Positions 1 to 11,067 of a DNA stretch of 64,000 bases are shown one piece after another (the first letter of the stretch is position 1; the number at the start of each line of letters is the position of its first letter). The translations under genes were made by a program, and so were the position numbers. The stretch is taken from the NCBI GenBank assembly GCA_028751875.1, contig CM054167.1, positions 24,673,528 to 24,737,527 of the forward strand. The letters are read 5' to 3'. Source of the stretch: Rapana venosa. Lineage: Eukaryota; Mollusca; Gastropoda; Neogastropoda; Muricidae. Below the pieces are notes generated by a model that was not told where the DNA came from, made no database searches, and saw only the letters and a program-made list of their open reading frames with translations.

Positions 1-254
1 AATCAATAAATTATTAGTCAGTCGGCCAGTCAGTCAGTCAGTCGAAACTGCGATGCAATTGATCAATCAAAAAATAACCTAGCAGTCAACCATAAGAAAC
101 GAATCAATAAGCCAATCTACCGAAAGACGGCGTGAATGACGGAATCTTTAACGTGCATATCTGATCTTTTTTTTGTTGCATGCGTATAAGCATAACAGAA
201 TCCAGCAAACCATTGGACCCTATGAGAACCTTCTAACGATCGTGAAAAAGCGTA

Positions 255-509
255 AACTTAAATGGTAGGGGCATGTCACAAGATCCAAAGGACTTGCAAA
301 GACAGTTTTACAAGGCACTGTCCAAGGAGGAAGAAGAAGAGGCAGACCAAGGAAGAGCTGGGAGGATAACATCAGCGACTGGACAGGCCTAGAACTCAAC
401 AAAACCCTGAGAAAGGCAGAACAGAGAGAGGAATGGAGGGAACTGGTTGTTGAGTCTTTGAGGGTGCTCCCACGGTCGTCAGACTACGGGACAGATAGAT
501 AGATAGATG
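255..509 (+). mobile_element. non-LTR retrotransposon 3' end (RT C-terminus), GATA tail
   Basis: Translation in the plus frames gives GGRRRGRPRKSWEDNISDW and AEQREEWRELVVESL, typical of the C-terminal tail of LINE reverse transcriptases. It ends in a GATA repeat, the likely 3' tail. It is truncated at the 5' side. A near-identical inverted copy lies at 1342-1600. Confidence 0.8.
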
Positions 510-639
510 AGCACGAAAGGGATTAAGGTACTGGCAGGTATGCGCGTAAAGGTGATCCAGGGAGATGGCATACAACAACAACAATAATAATATAACAATA
601 ACAATGATGATGATGATGATGATGATCATGATGATGATG

Positions 640-693
<54 letters not shown>

Positions 694-909
694 GGAATTT
701 ATATAGCGCTATGTCTTGCAAAGACAAATCAAAGCGCTTACATTCGACCTATTCTTACAAAGTCATGCAATTAATTTTTAAAAAATCCCCCCCCCCCCAC
801 CCCCCACCCTCGCCCACCATGATGCCACTGCCGAGATTTAAACCCACGACTCCTGATCTTTGACCCATTAGAAGAAAGTCAAACCCGCTTACCTACACGA
901 CTATAACAA

Positions 910-1211
910 GGTAAAGGTGTCCCATAACCTATAAGGTCATAGGGGAGCGAGGCGTCAGAGACCTCACTTCTCCAGGGCCAGCATGTTGAGTCAGTCAAGT
1001 CAAAGTCAAAGGGCGGCGCCCATCTCCTCTCCCTCGCTGCTTTACCTTCCCTGGCCCTTAAGAGGGCAGGTGCCCATTTACAGCTGGGTGAACTGTACTG
1101 AAGCCAAGGCGCGCAAACGGTCACCCATCCAAGTGGTAACCACGCTCGATTCTGCTTAACCTTGGTTGGCCGAAAGCGAGTGCTCCGACCACTGAGCTAT
1201 CCTGAGTCCCC
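910..1211 (-). mobile_element. SINE family A (tRNA-derived, ~290 bp)
   Basis: Read on the minus strand it opens with a tRNA-like head (GATAGCTCAGTGGTCAGAGC-type A box, here slightly changed), a GTGGTTACCACTTGG segment, and a body ending CCTTTACC. It carries a small internal insertion of AGTCAAGTCAAAGTCAAAG. Confidence 0.85.
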
Positions 1212-1341
1212 ACACGATTGTAATGTCACAACAAGACGATAGTGTCTGCTAAACTACAAATAAAACTAAATCTAAAATCTAAAGTGTTTCTCGTCGTCAA
1301 TACTAGATCTACATAAAAGGGCCATGGTCACTTTTCCCACT

Positions 1342-1600
1342 TGTCTATCTATCTATCTATCTGTCCCGTAGTCTGACGACCGTGGGGGCACCCTCAAAGA
1401 CTCAACAACCAGTTCCCTCCATTCCTCTCTCTGTTCTGCTTTTCTCAGGGTTTTGTTGAGTTCTAGGCCTGTCCAGTCGCTGATGTTATCCTCCCAGCTC
1501 TTCCTTGGTCTGCCTCTTCTTCTTCCTCCTTGGACAGTGCCTTGTAAAATTGTCTTTGCAAGTCCTTTGGATCTTGTGACATGCCCATACCATTTAAGTT
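1342..1600 (-). mobile_element. non-LTR retrotransposon 3' end, inverted copy
   Basis: Reverse complement of 255-509 with only a few substitutions and the same GATA-repeat tail. The pair forms an inverted repeat with about 830 bp between the arms. Confidence 0.8.
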
Positions 1601-1889
1601 TCCCACTTGTAAACAGTTTTAAAACCTACGCTTATTTAACGCCTTTGAACTGAATGAATGTTCTAAATAAAAGCCTTGCGTGGTCCTTCGGTAGCTTGAT
1701 TCGGCATGACTTTGATCTATACGTTTTTTTCAGCTTGAAACACATTGATTTCAACGAGAAAAATTCGACTGTCTCTTTTCAATACATCCAGCGAGGTGTT
1801 GTCAATTCTGGTTCAACTGTGTGTCTTAATTAATGTCTGCGATCAAATAATGTTCAAATAATGTTCACCTCTATCACCCAGAAACAAAC

Positions 1890-2120
1890 GGGGCAGGGAC
1901 AGCCCGGTGGTTAGAACCTTGTGTTTTACGCTCACGATCTGACAGGCCTGGGTTCAAGCCCGGTTCAAGGGAATGGCGCTCAGGTCTGCTCTTGAAGCTG
2001 ACATAGAAGATCGTTAAAAAACAACAACAACCCACCCTTAATTCACCAGACACCGCCGAGATTCGAACCCACGACTTCATGGGATTGAAGTCGAACGGTC
2101 TTAACCACTCGGCTATAGCG
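1890..2120 (-). mobile_element. SINE family C (Ser/Leu-tRNA-like head)
   Basis: Minus-strand head CGCTATAGCCGAGTGGTTAA with B box GGGTTCGAATCTCGGCG, then an AACGATCTTCTATG segment. Counterpart at 5815-6058. Confidence 0.8.
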
Positions 2121-2129
2121 TTCGTCTGA

Positions 2130-2385
2130 ACCTTTCAATTTTGCCAGGACTGTCAGGAGGTACCTCCCTGGTTTTTTTGTCGATTTTCAACTGTCCTGGG
2201 TTCTTTTTTACGTGCACAAAGTCTGTATGCATATAGGTCTGACTGGTGTAGAGTCTCCTCCGAAAGACTTTGACATTCAGTTCGATTTACTGACAATCTA
2301 GGAAGAAGGGGCAAGGCTGGGAATGGAACCCAGAACTTCACGGTTTACTTGTTAGGCAGGTGAACGTCTTAACCATCCTGTCACT
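2130..2385 (-). mobile_element. SINE family B2 head fragment
   Basis: Minus-strand head (GTTAAGACGTTCACCTGCC) and the TCTGGGTTCCATTCCCAGCC box, then TCGGAGGAGACTCTACACCA. A similar copy lies at 6065-6320. Confidence 0.72.
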
Positions 2386-2549
2386 TTCCTTCTAAATCTG
2401 TGCAAGAAGAGACATACACGGACAGGAGGAGACTGACAGGAAATCAGAAACACAGAGAGAAAGTGATGGAAAGAAAGAAATGCTTATCATGCTGTTAATG
2501 CTTAGGATAAATGATAGACGATTAATTTGAAATCCGACAAAAATAATAA

Positions 2550-2594
2550 TAATCTCTCTCTGTCTCTGTCTCTCTCACTCACTCATTCAAATCG

Positions 2595-2653
<59 letters not shown>

Positions 2654-2658
2654 CTCTA

Positions 2659-2698
<40 letters not shown>

Positions 2699-2945
2699 GA
2701 TCTCTCTCCTCTCTCTCTCATCTCTCTCCCCTTCTCCTCACTCTCTCTCTCCACACAACACACACACACACACACCACACACACCACACACACACACACA
2801 CAACACACCACACACACACACACACACCGCACTGGTGAAGTTTCTGAAGTCATAAACTCTTCACCTGTAAAGAGCCATTATGTAAATTAGTTATATATTA
2901 TATATTCTCTCTCTCTCTCAGTATATATATAATATATATATATAT

Positions 2946-2976
<31 letters not shown>

Positions 2977-3070
2977 ATATATGTGTGTGTGTGTGTGTTG
3001 TGTGTGGGTAAGGAAGAGAGAGAGAGAAGAGAGAGAGAAGAGAAGAGAGAGAAGAGAGAGAGAGAGAGAT
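2550..3070. repeat. CT, CA, AT, GT and GA microsatellites
   Basis: A run of simple repeats: CT, (CA) of about 50, CT/CA mixtures, a TATA-rich stretch, GT and GAGA. It takes the place of the ORF segment present in the right paralogous block. Confidence 0.95.
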
Positions 3071-3439
3071 AGGGTGTGTAATAATAGGTAATTTGGTATG
3101 AATGCGAGTGTGTCTCAATCACCATGTAGTGAAAAGACATTAAACAAACAATCAGACCAGACTTTTACTTTGCATTGGCCTAAAACGACAATACAAAAGA
3201 ATGGTAGGCATATGACATTAGCGTTATAAACATATTACTGTCAACATACAGAGAAAATAATATACCACAATGGCCATATAAACAAGAGATTTACATCAGC
3301 CACATCTGAAATACCCATACTAAAAACAAGTGCATTAATTTCAACAGGGCTCATAATCAACGATGTTGAAAAATACAGTACCTATCGACATAAGAATCAA
3401 TGTCTACGTTATTTGATTTCTTCTTTTGATTGCATGTAA

Positions 3440-3660
3440 AGTAAATCCTTCGGATGAGACTATATACCGAGGCCCCGTGTGCGAACGCATGCAGAACATC
3501 TTGCGCACTCTTCAAAACCGGTTCCGCTTTTCGAAAGAGTAGGCCATTATGTGCCGGTGGGAACGGATGACAAAATTGACAAAACTGCACACACGTGGGG
3601 ACTGGATGTAAAAAAAAAGCACACGAGTGCTTATTCTATGATCCTTGAAATAAAAGATTT
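3440..3660 (+). mobile_element. SINE family B, core and tail
   Basis: Carries the conserved core TTCGGATGAGACTATA, the GTGCGAACGCATGCAGAAC segment, GGCCATTATGTGCCGGTGGG and GGGGACTGGATGTAAAAAA. No tRNA head is seen here. Confidence 0.85.
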
Positions 3661-3774
3661 TTAAAAAATTAAAAGATGGATATCACCTTGGCCAATCTAC
3701 ATTTAAAACACAATTATCGCTTGACAATTTCATTATTATTTCATTTTTAAAGGAGTTCCAGTTTAGAGGAAAGT

Positions 3775-4079
3775 CTTCTTCTTCTTCAAGTGTCTGGTCT
3801 GGTCCTGCAGACATCGACGATCATGGCTCTCCATTCTTCCCTGTTCTGGTCCCTCTCATGAGCTCATTGTTAGTGCCCTCTTTATTCGTTGCGAATTTGT
3901 TTAAGCTGTCTGTGAATTTTGTGCGTTGTCTTCCTCTGCTCTTGTTTCCACAGATTTTGCCACTCCATAACAGTTTCTCTAGTCCGTCAGCCCTGATTAT
4001 ATGGCCGAAAAATTTGAGCTGTCTTTCTCTGATGGTGTTGAGAAGGGATCTCTTGTACCCAGCCATTTCCATTACTTCT
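3775..4079 (-). mobile_element. 5'-truncated non-LTR retrotransposon insertion with target-site duplication
   Basis: The minus strand encodes ERQLKFFGHIIRADGLEKLL and the following basic tail, typical of a LINE RT C-terminus, then a stop and a GAAGAAGAAG tail. It is flanked by the 10-bp direct repeat AGAGGAAAGT (3765-3774 and 4080-4089). The paralogue at 11513-11522 holds a single AGAGAAAAGT with no insertion. Confidence 0.88.
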
Positions 4080-4082
4080 AGA

Positions 4083-5077
4083 GGAAAGTAGAGAAGAAAA
4101 ATAAAAAGAAGAGAAAAAGGAAGAGGAAGACGAACTTTGAAGAAGAACAAGGAGGAGGAGGGAGAGGAGGAGGAGGAGGAGAACAAGAAGAATGCAAAGA
4201 AGAAGGGGGAAAAAGGAGGAAGAGAAGAAGAATTGCGAATAAGAAGAGAAATTGCGAAGAAGAAGAAGAAGAAGAAGAAGAAGAAGAAGAAAGAAGAAGA
4301 AGAAGAAGAAGAAAAAGAAAAAGAAAAGAAGAAAAAACAACAACAACAATAACAACAACAACAACAACAACAACAACAAAACAACTGTGAACAAGATTTA
4401 CGGAGAAGAATTCGAAGAATACTGAAGAATTCTGAAAAATTCTAAAGAAAAGAAGAAGAAGAAGAAGAAGAAGAAGAAGGAGGAGGGAGGAGGAGGAGGA
4501 GGAGGAGGAGGAGGAGGAGGGAGGAGGAGGAGGAGGAGGAGGAGGAGGAGAGGAGGAGAGGAGAAGGAGGAGGAGGAGGGGATTGTGAAGAAGAAGAATG
4601 CTAAGAAGATTGCGAAAAATAAGTAAAAAGAAGAAGAAGGAGAATGCTAAGAAGAAGCATTGCGAAGAAGAATTGCGAAGAAGAAGAAGAATTGCGAAAA
4701 AGAAGAATCGCGAAATTGCGAAGAAGAATTGCGAAAAAGAAGAAGAAGGCTGAAAAAGAATTCCAAAGAAGAATTGCGAAGAAGAAGAATTGCGAAGAAG
4801 AAGAAGAAGAATTGCGAAAAAAGAAGAAGAAGAAGAAGAAGAAGAAGAAGAAGAAGAAGAAGAAGAAAGAAGAAGAAGAAGAAGAAGAAGAAGAAAAAAC
4901 AACAACAACAACAAGAATGTCAACAAAAATCAAGAATTGGAAGAAAAGAAGAAAAGAAGAAGAAGAAGAAGAAGAAGAAGAAGAAGAAGAAGAAGAAGAA
5001 GAAGAAGAAGAAGAAGAAGAAGAAGGAAGAAAGAAAAACAACAACAACAACAACAACAACAAGAATTGTGAAAAAGA
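4083..5077 (+). repeat. polypurine GAA/GGA tract
   Basis: About 1 kb almost free of pyrimidines on the plus strand, apart from short AATTGCGAAG and AACAACAACA interruptions. It ends at the assembly gap. Confidence 0.95.
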
Positions 5078-5577
5078 NNNNNNNNNNNNNNNNNNNNNNN
5101 NNNNNNNNNNNNNNNNNNNNNNNNNNNNNNNNNNNNNNNNNNNNNNNNNNNNNNNNNNNNNNNNNNNNNNNNNNNNNNNNNNNNNNNNNNNNNNNNNNNN
5201 NNNNNNNNNNNNNNNNNNNNNNNNNNNNNNNNNNNNNNNNNNNNNNNNNNNNNNNNNNNNNNNNNNNNNNNNNNNNNNNNNNNNNNNNNNNNNNNNNNNN
5301 NNNNNNNNNNNNNNNNNNNNNNNNNNNNNNNNNNNNNNNNNNNNNNNNNNNNNNNNNNNNNNNNNNNNNNNNNNNNNNNNNNNNNNNNNNNNNNNNNNNN
5401 NNNNNNNNNNNNNNNNNNNNNNNNNNNNNNNNNNNNNNNNNNNNNNNNNNNNNNNNNNNNNNNNNNNNNNNNNNNNNNNNNNNNNNNNNNNNNNNNNNNN
5501 NNNNNNNNNNNNNNNNNNNNNNNNNNNNNNNNNNNNNNNNNNNNNNNNNNNNNNNNNNNNNNNNNNNNNNNNNNNNN
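5078..5577. other. assembly gap of exactly 500 N
   Basis: An unbroken run of 500 N, typical of scaffolding with arbitrary gap size. It interrupts a GAA-rich tract on its left and begins a repeated block on its right. Confidence 1.
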
Positions 5578-5814
5578 GTTCTAAATGAAAGCCTCGCGTG
5601 GTTCAGTCCGTACGCTTGATTCGGCATGGCTTTGATCTATACGTTTTTTCCCCAGCTTGAAACACATTGATTTCAACGAGAAAAACTCGACTGTCTCTTT
5701 TCAATACATCCAGCGAGGTATTGTCAATTCTGGTTCAACTGTGTGTCTTAATTAATGTCTGCGATCAAATAATGTTCAAATAATGTTCACCTCTATCACC
5801 CAGAAACAAACGGG

Positions 5815-6058
5815 GCAGGGACAGCCCGGTGGTTAGAACCTTGTGTTTTACGCTCACGATCTGACAGGCCTGGGTTCAAGCCCGGGTTCAAGGGAATGGC
5901 GCTCAGGTCTGCTCTTGAAGCTGACATGGCAGATCGTTAAAAAACAAAAACAACCCACCCTTAAATCACCAGACACCGCCGAGATTCGAACCCACGACTT
6001 CATGGACCCTTGGGATTGAAGTCGAACGGTCTTAACCACTCGGCTATAGCGTTCGGCT
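5815..6058 (-). mobile_element. SINE family C, paralogous copy
   Basis: Same element as 1890-2120 in the right paralogous block. The B box GGGTTCGAATCTCGG is intact. Confidence 0.8.
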
Positions 6059-6064
6059 GAACCT

Positions 6065-6320
6065 ATCAATTTTGCCAGGACTGTCAGGAGGTACCTCCCT
6101 GGTTTTTTTGTCGATTTTCAACTGTCGTGGGTTCTTTTTTACGTGCACAAGTCTGTAAGCATATAGGTCTGACTGGTGTAGAGTCTCCTCCGAAAGACTT
6201 TGACATTCAGTTCGATTTACTGTTAATCTAGGGAAAGAGGGAGGCTGGGAATGGAACCCAGAACTTCACGGTTTACTTGTTAGGCGGGTGAACGTCTTAA
6301 CCATCCTGCCACCGTCCTTC
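6065..6320 (-). mobile_element. SINE family B2 head fragment, paralogous copy
   Basis: Same as 2130-2385 with minor changes, in the right block. Confidence 0.72.
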
Positions 6321-6470
6321 TAAATCTGTGCTAGAAGAGACATACACGGACAGGAGGAGACTGACAGGGAATCAGAAACACAGAGAGAAAGTGATGGAAA
6401 GAAAGAGATGCTTATCATTGTCTGTTAATGCTTAGGATAAATGATAGACGATTAATTCCGAAAAAAAATC

Positions 6471-6538
<68 letters not shown>

Positions 6539-6544
6539 GAGGAC

Positions 6545-6550
6545 CACGTG
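6545..6550. promoter_or_regulatory. E-box upstream of the 302-codon ORF
   Basis: The palindrome CACGTG, followed by AC (CACGTGAC), lies about 70 bp before the start codon and just after a long CT/CA repeat. It matches the bHLH-ZIP (USF/MITF-type) consensus. A single site can occur by chance. Confidence 0.35.
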
Positions 6551-6617
6551 ACGGGACGAGAACTGAACGGGTGTGCTGTTAGTAAGCTGCTGCAAATTTT
6601 TGCATTTTAGCTTCAAA

Positions 6618-7526
6618 ATGTCAGTTACTGGCCTTCCAGCTACTGTAATAACAACTTTAAACGCCCTGCTGATCGACAACGTCGTATCGAGTTGGAAAGT
6701 CGCGGGGGAGAGCGGCAGTGTTGTGTTCGTCTTGCGAATGAAGCCAGCTGACAAGCCAGTGTCAACAGAAATGGCGGACCCGGTGCTGAACCGTAACTCC
6801 CGTGTTCAGTACTATCGCAAGAAACCCCCTTGTCAAAGACGTCGCGATGTTGAAAGAAGTAGACAACACCAAGAAAGACAGGCAAGTCGCCAATGTGACA
6901 ATAACAGTGTTTTGGAAGAGCCGGTCTTGTGTAACATTGACTCCCTGCTCGATGTGGAAACAGAAGGAAAACAAACCAGTGTGTACACAGAACTATGTGT
7001 CAGCAGTGAATTGAATGCCTCAGCCACACCAGATTCACTTGTTCTACTGTGTGATCCAGCAACAGACAGCAAGATCGGTGTGTCTTCTGTGGCGCCTGAT
7101 GTGCAGGAAGAGCTGACAGTTGGCTGCACAGTGGATGACTCTGATACTGATACTGGTATTGTGAAACAGTATGTGTCTACTCTAACTGACAAACGTGTAC
7201 AGCGTCGATTAAGGGACAGCAAGAGAAACACACGGTTTCGAAAGGTGGTGGTACATAGTTCGGTTGATCAAAACATTGTGATGTGTGAATCAGATGACAT
7301 CATCCTGGAATACTCTTGGAATGGAGATCCTGGCGAGGAATCTAAGTGTGTGTTTTGGTACATCAAGCAAGAAGAGAAAAACATGTTGCCAGAAGAACGT
7401 GTCAGGCTTGCCAGACTTCGTAAAGGGAAACAGTGTACTAACACACAACACACAGAGACAGTGGTGGCGAGTGCTGAGCAGGAGTTACATCATCTTCGGG
7501 ACCTGATCCGGTCTTACATGGGCTGA
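6618..7526 (+). CDS. intronless 302-residue protein of unknown function
   Basis: The open frame starts at an ATG in good context (AAAATGT). An in-frame ATG at 6573 would add 15 residues, but the later start is preferred. The N-terminal ~45 residues have a hydrophobic pattern (VITTLNALLIDNVVSSW, then VVFVLRM). Residues 65-92 are strongly basic (QYYRKKPPCQRRRDVERS). The middle is acidic and Ser/Thr-rich (DDSDTDTG at 173-180), a second basic patch lies at 192-209, and a charged C-terminal helix follows (LPEERVRLARLRKGKQ). No signal peptide or membrane segment is seen. The layout (small folded head, basic linker, low-complexity body) resembles multi-copy uncharacterised proteins of molluscs, but that is only an impression. 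It is absent from the paralogous block at 2.56-3.15 kb. I do not recognise a function. Confidence 0.65.
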   Translation: MSVTGLPATVITTLNALLIDNVVSSWKVAGESGSVVFVLRMKPADKPVSTEMADPVLNRNSRVQYYRKKPPCQRRRDVERSRQHQERQASRQCDNNSVLEEPVLCNIDSLLDVETEGKQTSVYTELCVSSELNASATPDSLVLLCDPATDSKIGVSSVAPDVQEELTVGCTVDDSDTDTGIVKQYVSTLTDKRVQRRLRDSKRNTRFRKVVVHSSVDQNIVMCESDDIILEYSWNGDPGEESKCVFWYIKQEEKNMLPEERVRLARLRKGKQCTNTQHTETVVASAEQELHHLRDLIRSYMG

Positions 7527-7715
7527 CTTCGCTGGCTGTAGACTGGAAAAGGAAAGGCTGGTTTGAAAATTGAGACACTTGAGACACAGACAATAATGTA
7601 TCGAATCTTGATGTACATACCACCACTGCCATGGTTTCCATGTCATTGTAATCGCGTCGCGTTCGATGTCGTTGTTACCGCGCCGCAGCGCTATATGGCT
7701 TGATCGCTAAATAGC

Positions 7716-7721
7716 AATAAA
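7716..7721 (+). terminator. polyadenylation signal of the 302-codon ORF
   Basis: AATAAA lies 190 bp after the stop and is followed by three tandem AAATTGTGTCA-like 11-mers, which give a GT-rich downstream element. Confidence 0.55.
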
Positions 7722-7749
7722 ATTGTGTCAAATTGTGTCAAATTGTGTG

Positions 7750-7781
<32 letters not shown>

Positions 7782-8053
7782 GAGCTCTCTCTCTGTCTCT
7801 CACTCACACACACACGCACGCACGCACGCGCACACACACACGCACACACATACGCACACTCACACACACACACGGAGATGGAAACAGATGACAAAATTTA
7901 CAAAACCGCATACACACGGGGACTGGATGTAAAAAAGCACATGAGTGCTTATTCCATTATCCTCGATATAAAATAATAACTAAACTAAAACTAAACACAC
8001 ACACACACACATACACGCACACACACGAACACACACACACACACATACACACA

Positions 8054-8116
<63 letters not shown>

Positions 8117-8238
8117 GTCCGATAATGGTCTGTTGATGATACAGTCGTCCCTAAATGGGATTATTTCCCTGGGACTCTTCCACAATCAACCCAACCCAAC
8201 CTTGCCCAACCCACACACATCACACACACAACACACAC

Positions 8239-8288
<50 letters not shown>

Positions 8289-8297
8289 CACGCAGAG

Positions 8298-8373
<76 letters not shown>

Positions 8374-8576
8374 CATTCATTTTGTGGTCAAATGAACAGA
8401 ATACCAAACCAAACACTGGTTCCTATTATTCTTTTTCCTTTTTTTCTTATTCTTTTTTTCAGCAATGAATGGAACTGTATCAATGGAACTGTACCAATGG
8501 TACTCTTTTTTTTTTATAGCCACAAAACAGCTTGTCAGTCTCCTGAGAGCAGAGTCATTTTGTTCCGCACGACTTG

Positions 8577-8621
<45 letters not shown>

Positions 8622-8715
8622 GTGTGTGCGTGTTTGTGTGTGTGTGTGTGTGTGTACGTGTGTGTGTGTGGTGTTTGTGTGTGGTGTTTGTGTGCGGTGT
8701 TTGTGTGTGTGTGTG
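7750..8715. repeat. CA, GA and GT microsatellites with a family B fragment
   Basis: Long CA runs at 7755-7875, 7996-8113 and 8216-8285, GA at 8300-8370, GT at 8577-8716. A family B 3' fragment lies at 7878-7975. Confidence 0.95.
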
Positions 8716-8994
8716 AGATCAGACCAGACTTTTATTGTGCATTGGCCTCAAACCACAATACAAAAGAATGGTAGGCATATGATACAAGTGTTATAAACAT
8801 ATTACTGTCAACATACAGAGGTAACAATGTACCACAATGACCATATAAACCAGAGATTTACATCAGCCACATCTGAAATGCCCATACTGAAACAAGTGCA
8901 TTACTTTCAACAGGGCTCATAATCAACGATGTTGAAAAATACAGTACCTACCAACATAAGAATCAATTTCTACGTTATTTGGTTTCTTCTTTTG

Positions 8995-9300
8995 ATTGCA
9001 TGTAAAGTAAATCCTTCGGATGAGACTATAAACCGAGGCCCCGTGTGCGAACGCATGCAGAACATCTTGCGCACACGTTATATCCTGTTCCGCTTTTCGA
9101 AAGAGTAGGCCATTGTGTGCCGTGGGAACAGATGAAAGAATTTACAAAACCGCATACACAAGGGGACTGGATGTAAAAAAAAAAGCACATGAGTACTTAT
9201 TCCATTATCCTCGTATAAAGAAAAAAAAGTCATCTGAGCGTTTTGATTTGTTGCTTTACAAGATTCAGCCCTATATAAATTCCAATCATTATTATTTATT
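8995..9300 (+). mobile_element. SINE family B with LINE-like 3' tail
   Basis: Core as in other copies, then GCGTTTTGATTTGTTGCTTT and a TATATAAATTCCA, ATTATT end, the tail shared with 15300-15375, 53220-53290 and 55330-55425. Confidence 0.85.
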
Positions 9301-9659
9301 TTAAATCGTGATAAATTATTGTGTCTTTCAGTAGGTTTTGTAGGTTTAAAGAACATGTCTAAAGGCAGTAGTTTTTGAATCATTAAGAAATTTATTTCTC
9401 AAATCTTCACAGACTGTACATTTTACTAAAAATAATAAAGAAAAGAAAAAGCTCTTCATTCTCTATTTGGTCGTTACAAACAGGATATTTCTTAACTTAG
9501 TTTGAACCATGATAATGATGTGTATTTATTGTTCAGTAGTAGGACACTAAATCATACTTGAGTAACTGCAACGGGAAAAATGTATCCATATCTCCAATAT
9601 ACTATTCTTTAAGTTTTAAAAAAAGTGTCTATAACTGTCGTATCTTTTTCTATCTCTAA

Positions 9660-9900
9660 TGGTGCCAATCCAATCCAATCCAATCCTGTTGTTTATAGCC
9701 CCGCCGACCACAGAGGCCATATCAGGGCTGGCACCTCGTCCAATTTTGAAATCTCAGATTAAAACCGTGCAGCTATATACGGATTAAAACAGGGTATAAA
9801 ACCAACTCTGCTGTCGTCCCTTGTATCGACGCCCTGGCCAACCATTAAGGTCAACCCAGGACTGCGAGTCTCTGTTTAAAGCCATGTATAAACACCTTTT
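9660..9900. repeat. dispersed repeat H, copy 1
   Basis: CCACAGAGGCCATATCAGGG and GAAATCTCAGATTAAAACCG are shared in order with 19800-19960. The CCAATCCAATCCAATCC start is a short tandem repeat. Confidence 0.6.
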
Positions 9901-10199
9901 AAATCTCCTACTCCTTGGTTTAACCAAACAATGGTACACCCAGTTATGCATATTTCCCAGATTTTCGAGACATAGTATCGTTTACTTTGGTTTTATATAT
10001 ATAATGACCTGATGGAATGATGGTCAATCTCAATTATACGTCATTGTCAAACTTTGTTATGACATTGTAAATTAAACATCATACTGAGACCATGTTAGAC
10101 AGACAGAGAGAGAGCTAGAGAGAGAGAAGGGGGGAGGGGGGACTTTACATGGGACAATTATGGTCATAATATAGTTAAGGTTCACACGCACACACATAC

Positions 10200-10230
10200 A
10201 CTTGCGCGCGCACGCATACACGCACGCATG

Positions 10231-10269
<39 letters not shown>

Positions 10270-10759
10270 TTATATAGATATAATATATATATAGCTTTAG
10301 ATACAGATATACTCGGCAAGAGAGTCCAGGGCTTTGCCGAGTTCATCTACGGCTGGTTCTCTTGTCAAGCTCTTCCAGTTCTGGTAGGCATAGCATTCTA
10401 GGCATCTTCTGTGACTACATTTTTCTTTACATAATTATAGCTAAGTGTAGTGCTCTACCCAGCGCTCCATCTGTCGTCCTCAATCTTGAATCACATTCCC
10501 AGTAGCTGATAATAATTATATAAAATATTCTAACAGCATTTCATAAGATTTTTATGTGGCAATCTTTTTGAATCCATTTGAACCAAGATTCTTAAGGTGT
10601 TCACTGACAGTGGGTACCTGCTTAGATCTCCCTACGCCATTTTATGTGGTGTCCTGTTTGGCACACCTAAAAAAACCTTCTGTATGCAAATGAATGCGCT
10701 TTTTTCCCTACATGCTGTAGTCTATTCAACCCCCAAATTTCAGCTGAATAAAACAGTAT

Positions 10760-10816
<57 letters not shown>

Positions 10817-10940
10817 CTGAAGGGGGATCAACACTAAAGAGAAACCCCTTTTAAAAAAAATTTGGGGGTGGGGGTTGGGGTTGTTCTGTGTAATTAGATT
10901 TTTGCCTATGCGTTTGAGCACAGCTGAAAGAAAGAGTCTA

Positions 10941-10983
<43 letters not shown>

Positions 10984-11002
10984 ACACACACACACACACA
11001 CA

Positions 11003-11053
<51 letters not shown>

Positions 11054-11055
11054 GC
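10200..11055. repeat. GATA, GA, GTCT and CA microsatellites
   Basis: GATA at 10231-10268, GA at 10760-10815, GTCT at 10942-10975, CA at 10982-11052. A short minus-strand open stretch is noted separately at 10305-10418. Confidence 0.9.
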
Positions 11056-11067
11056 AGGTAGGCCAGT

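Larger units (their letters stand above)
1640..5077. repeat. left copy of collinear paralogous block
   Basis: Three sub-blocks appear in the same order on the far side of the gap: 1650-2560 matches 5578-6470, 3150-3440 matches 8716-9010, and 3440-5077 matches 11190-12300. This copy lacks the ORF segment but has an RT insertion at 3775-4079. Confidence 0.88.

Noticed and set aside
4078..5062. Long open frames rich in Lys/Glu/Arg or Ser/Leu/Phe in the GAA region
   Set aside because: They are translations of a GAA/GGA repeat in several frames on both strands, with no start context or conserved segment.
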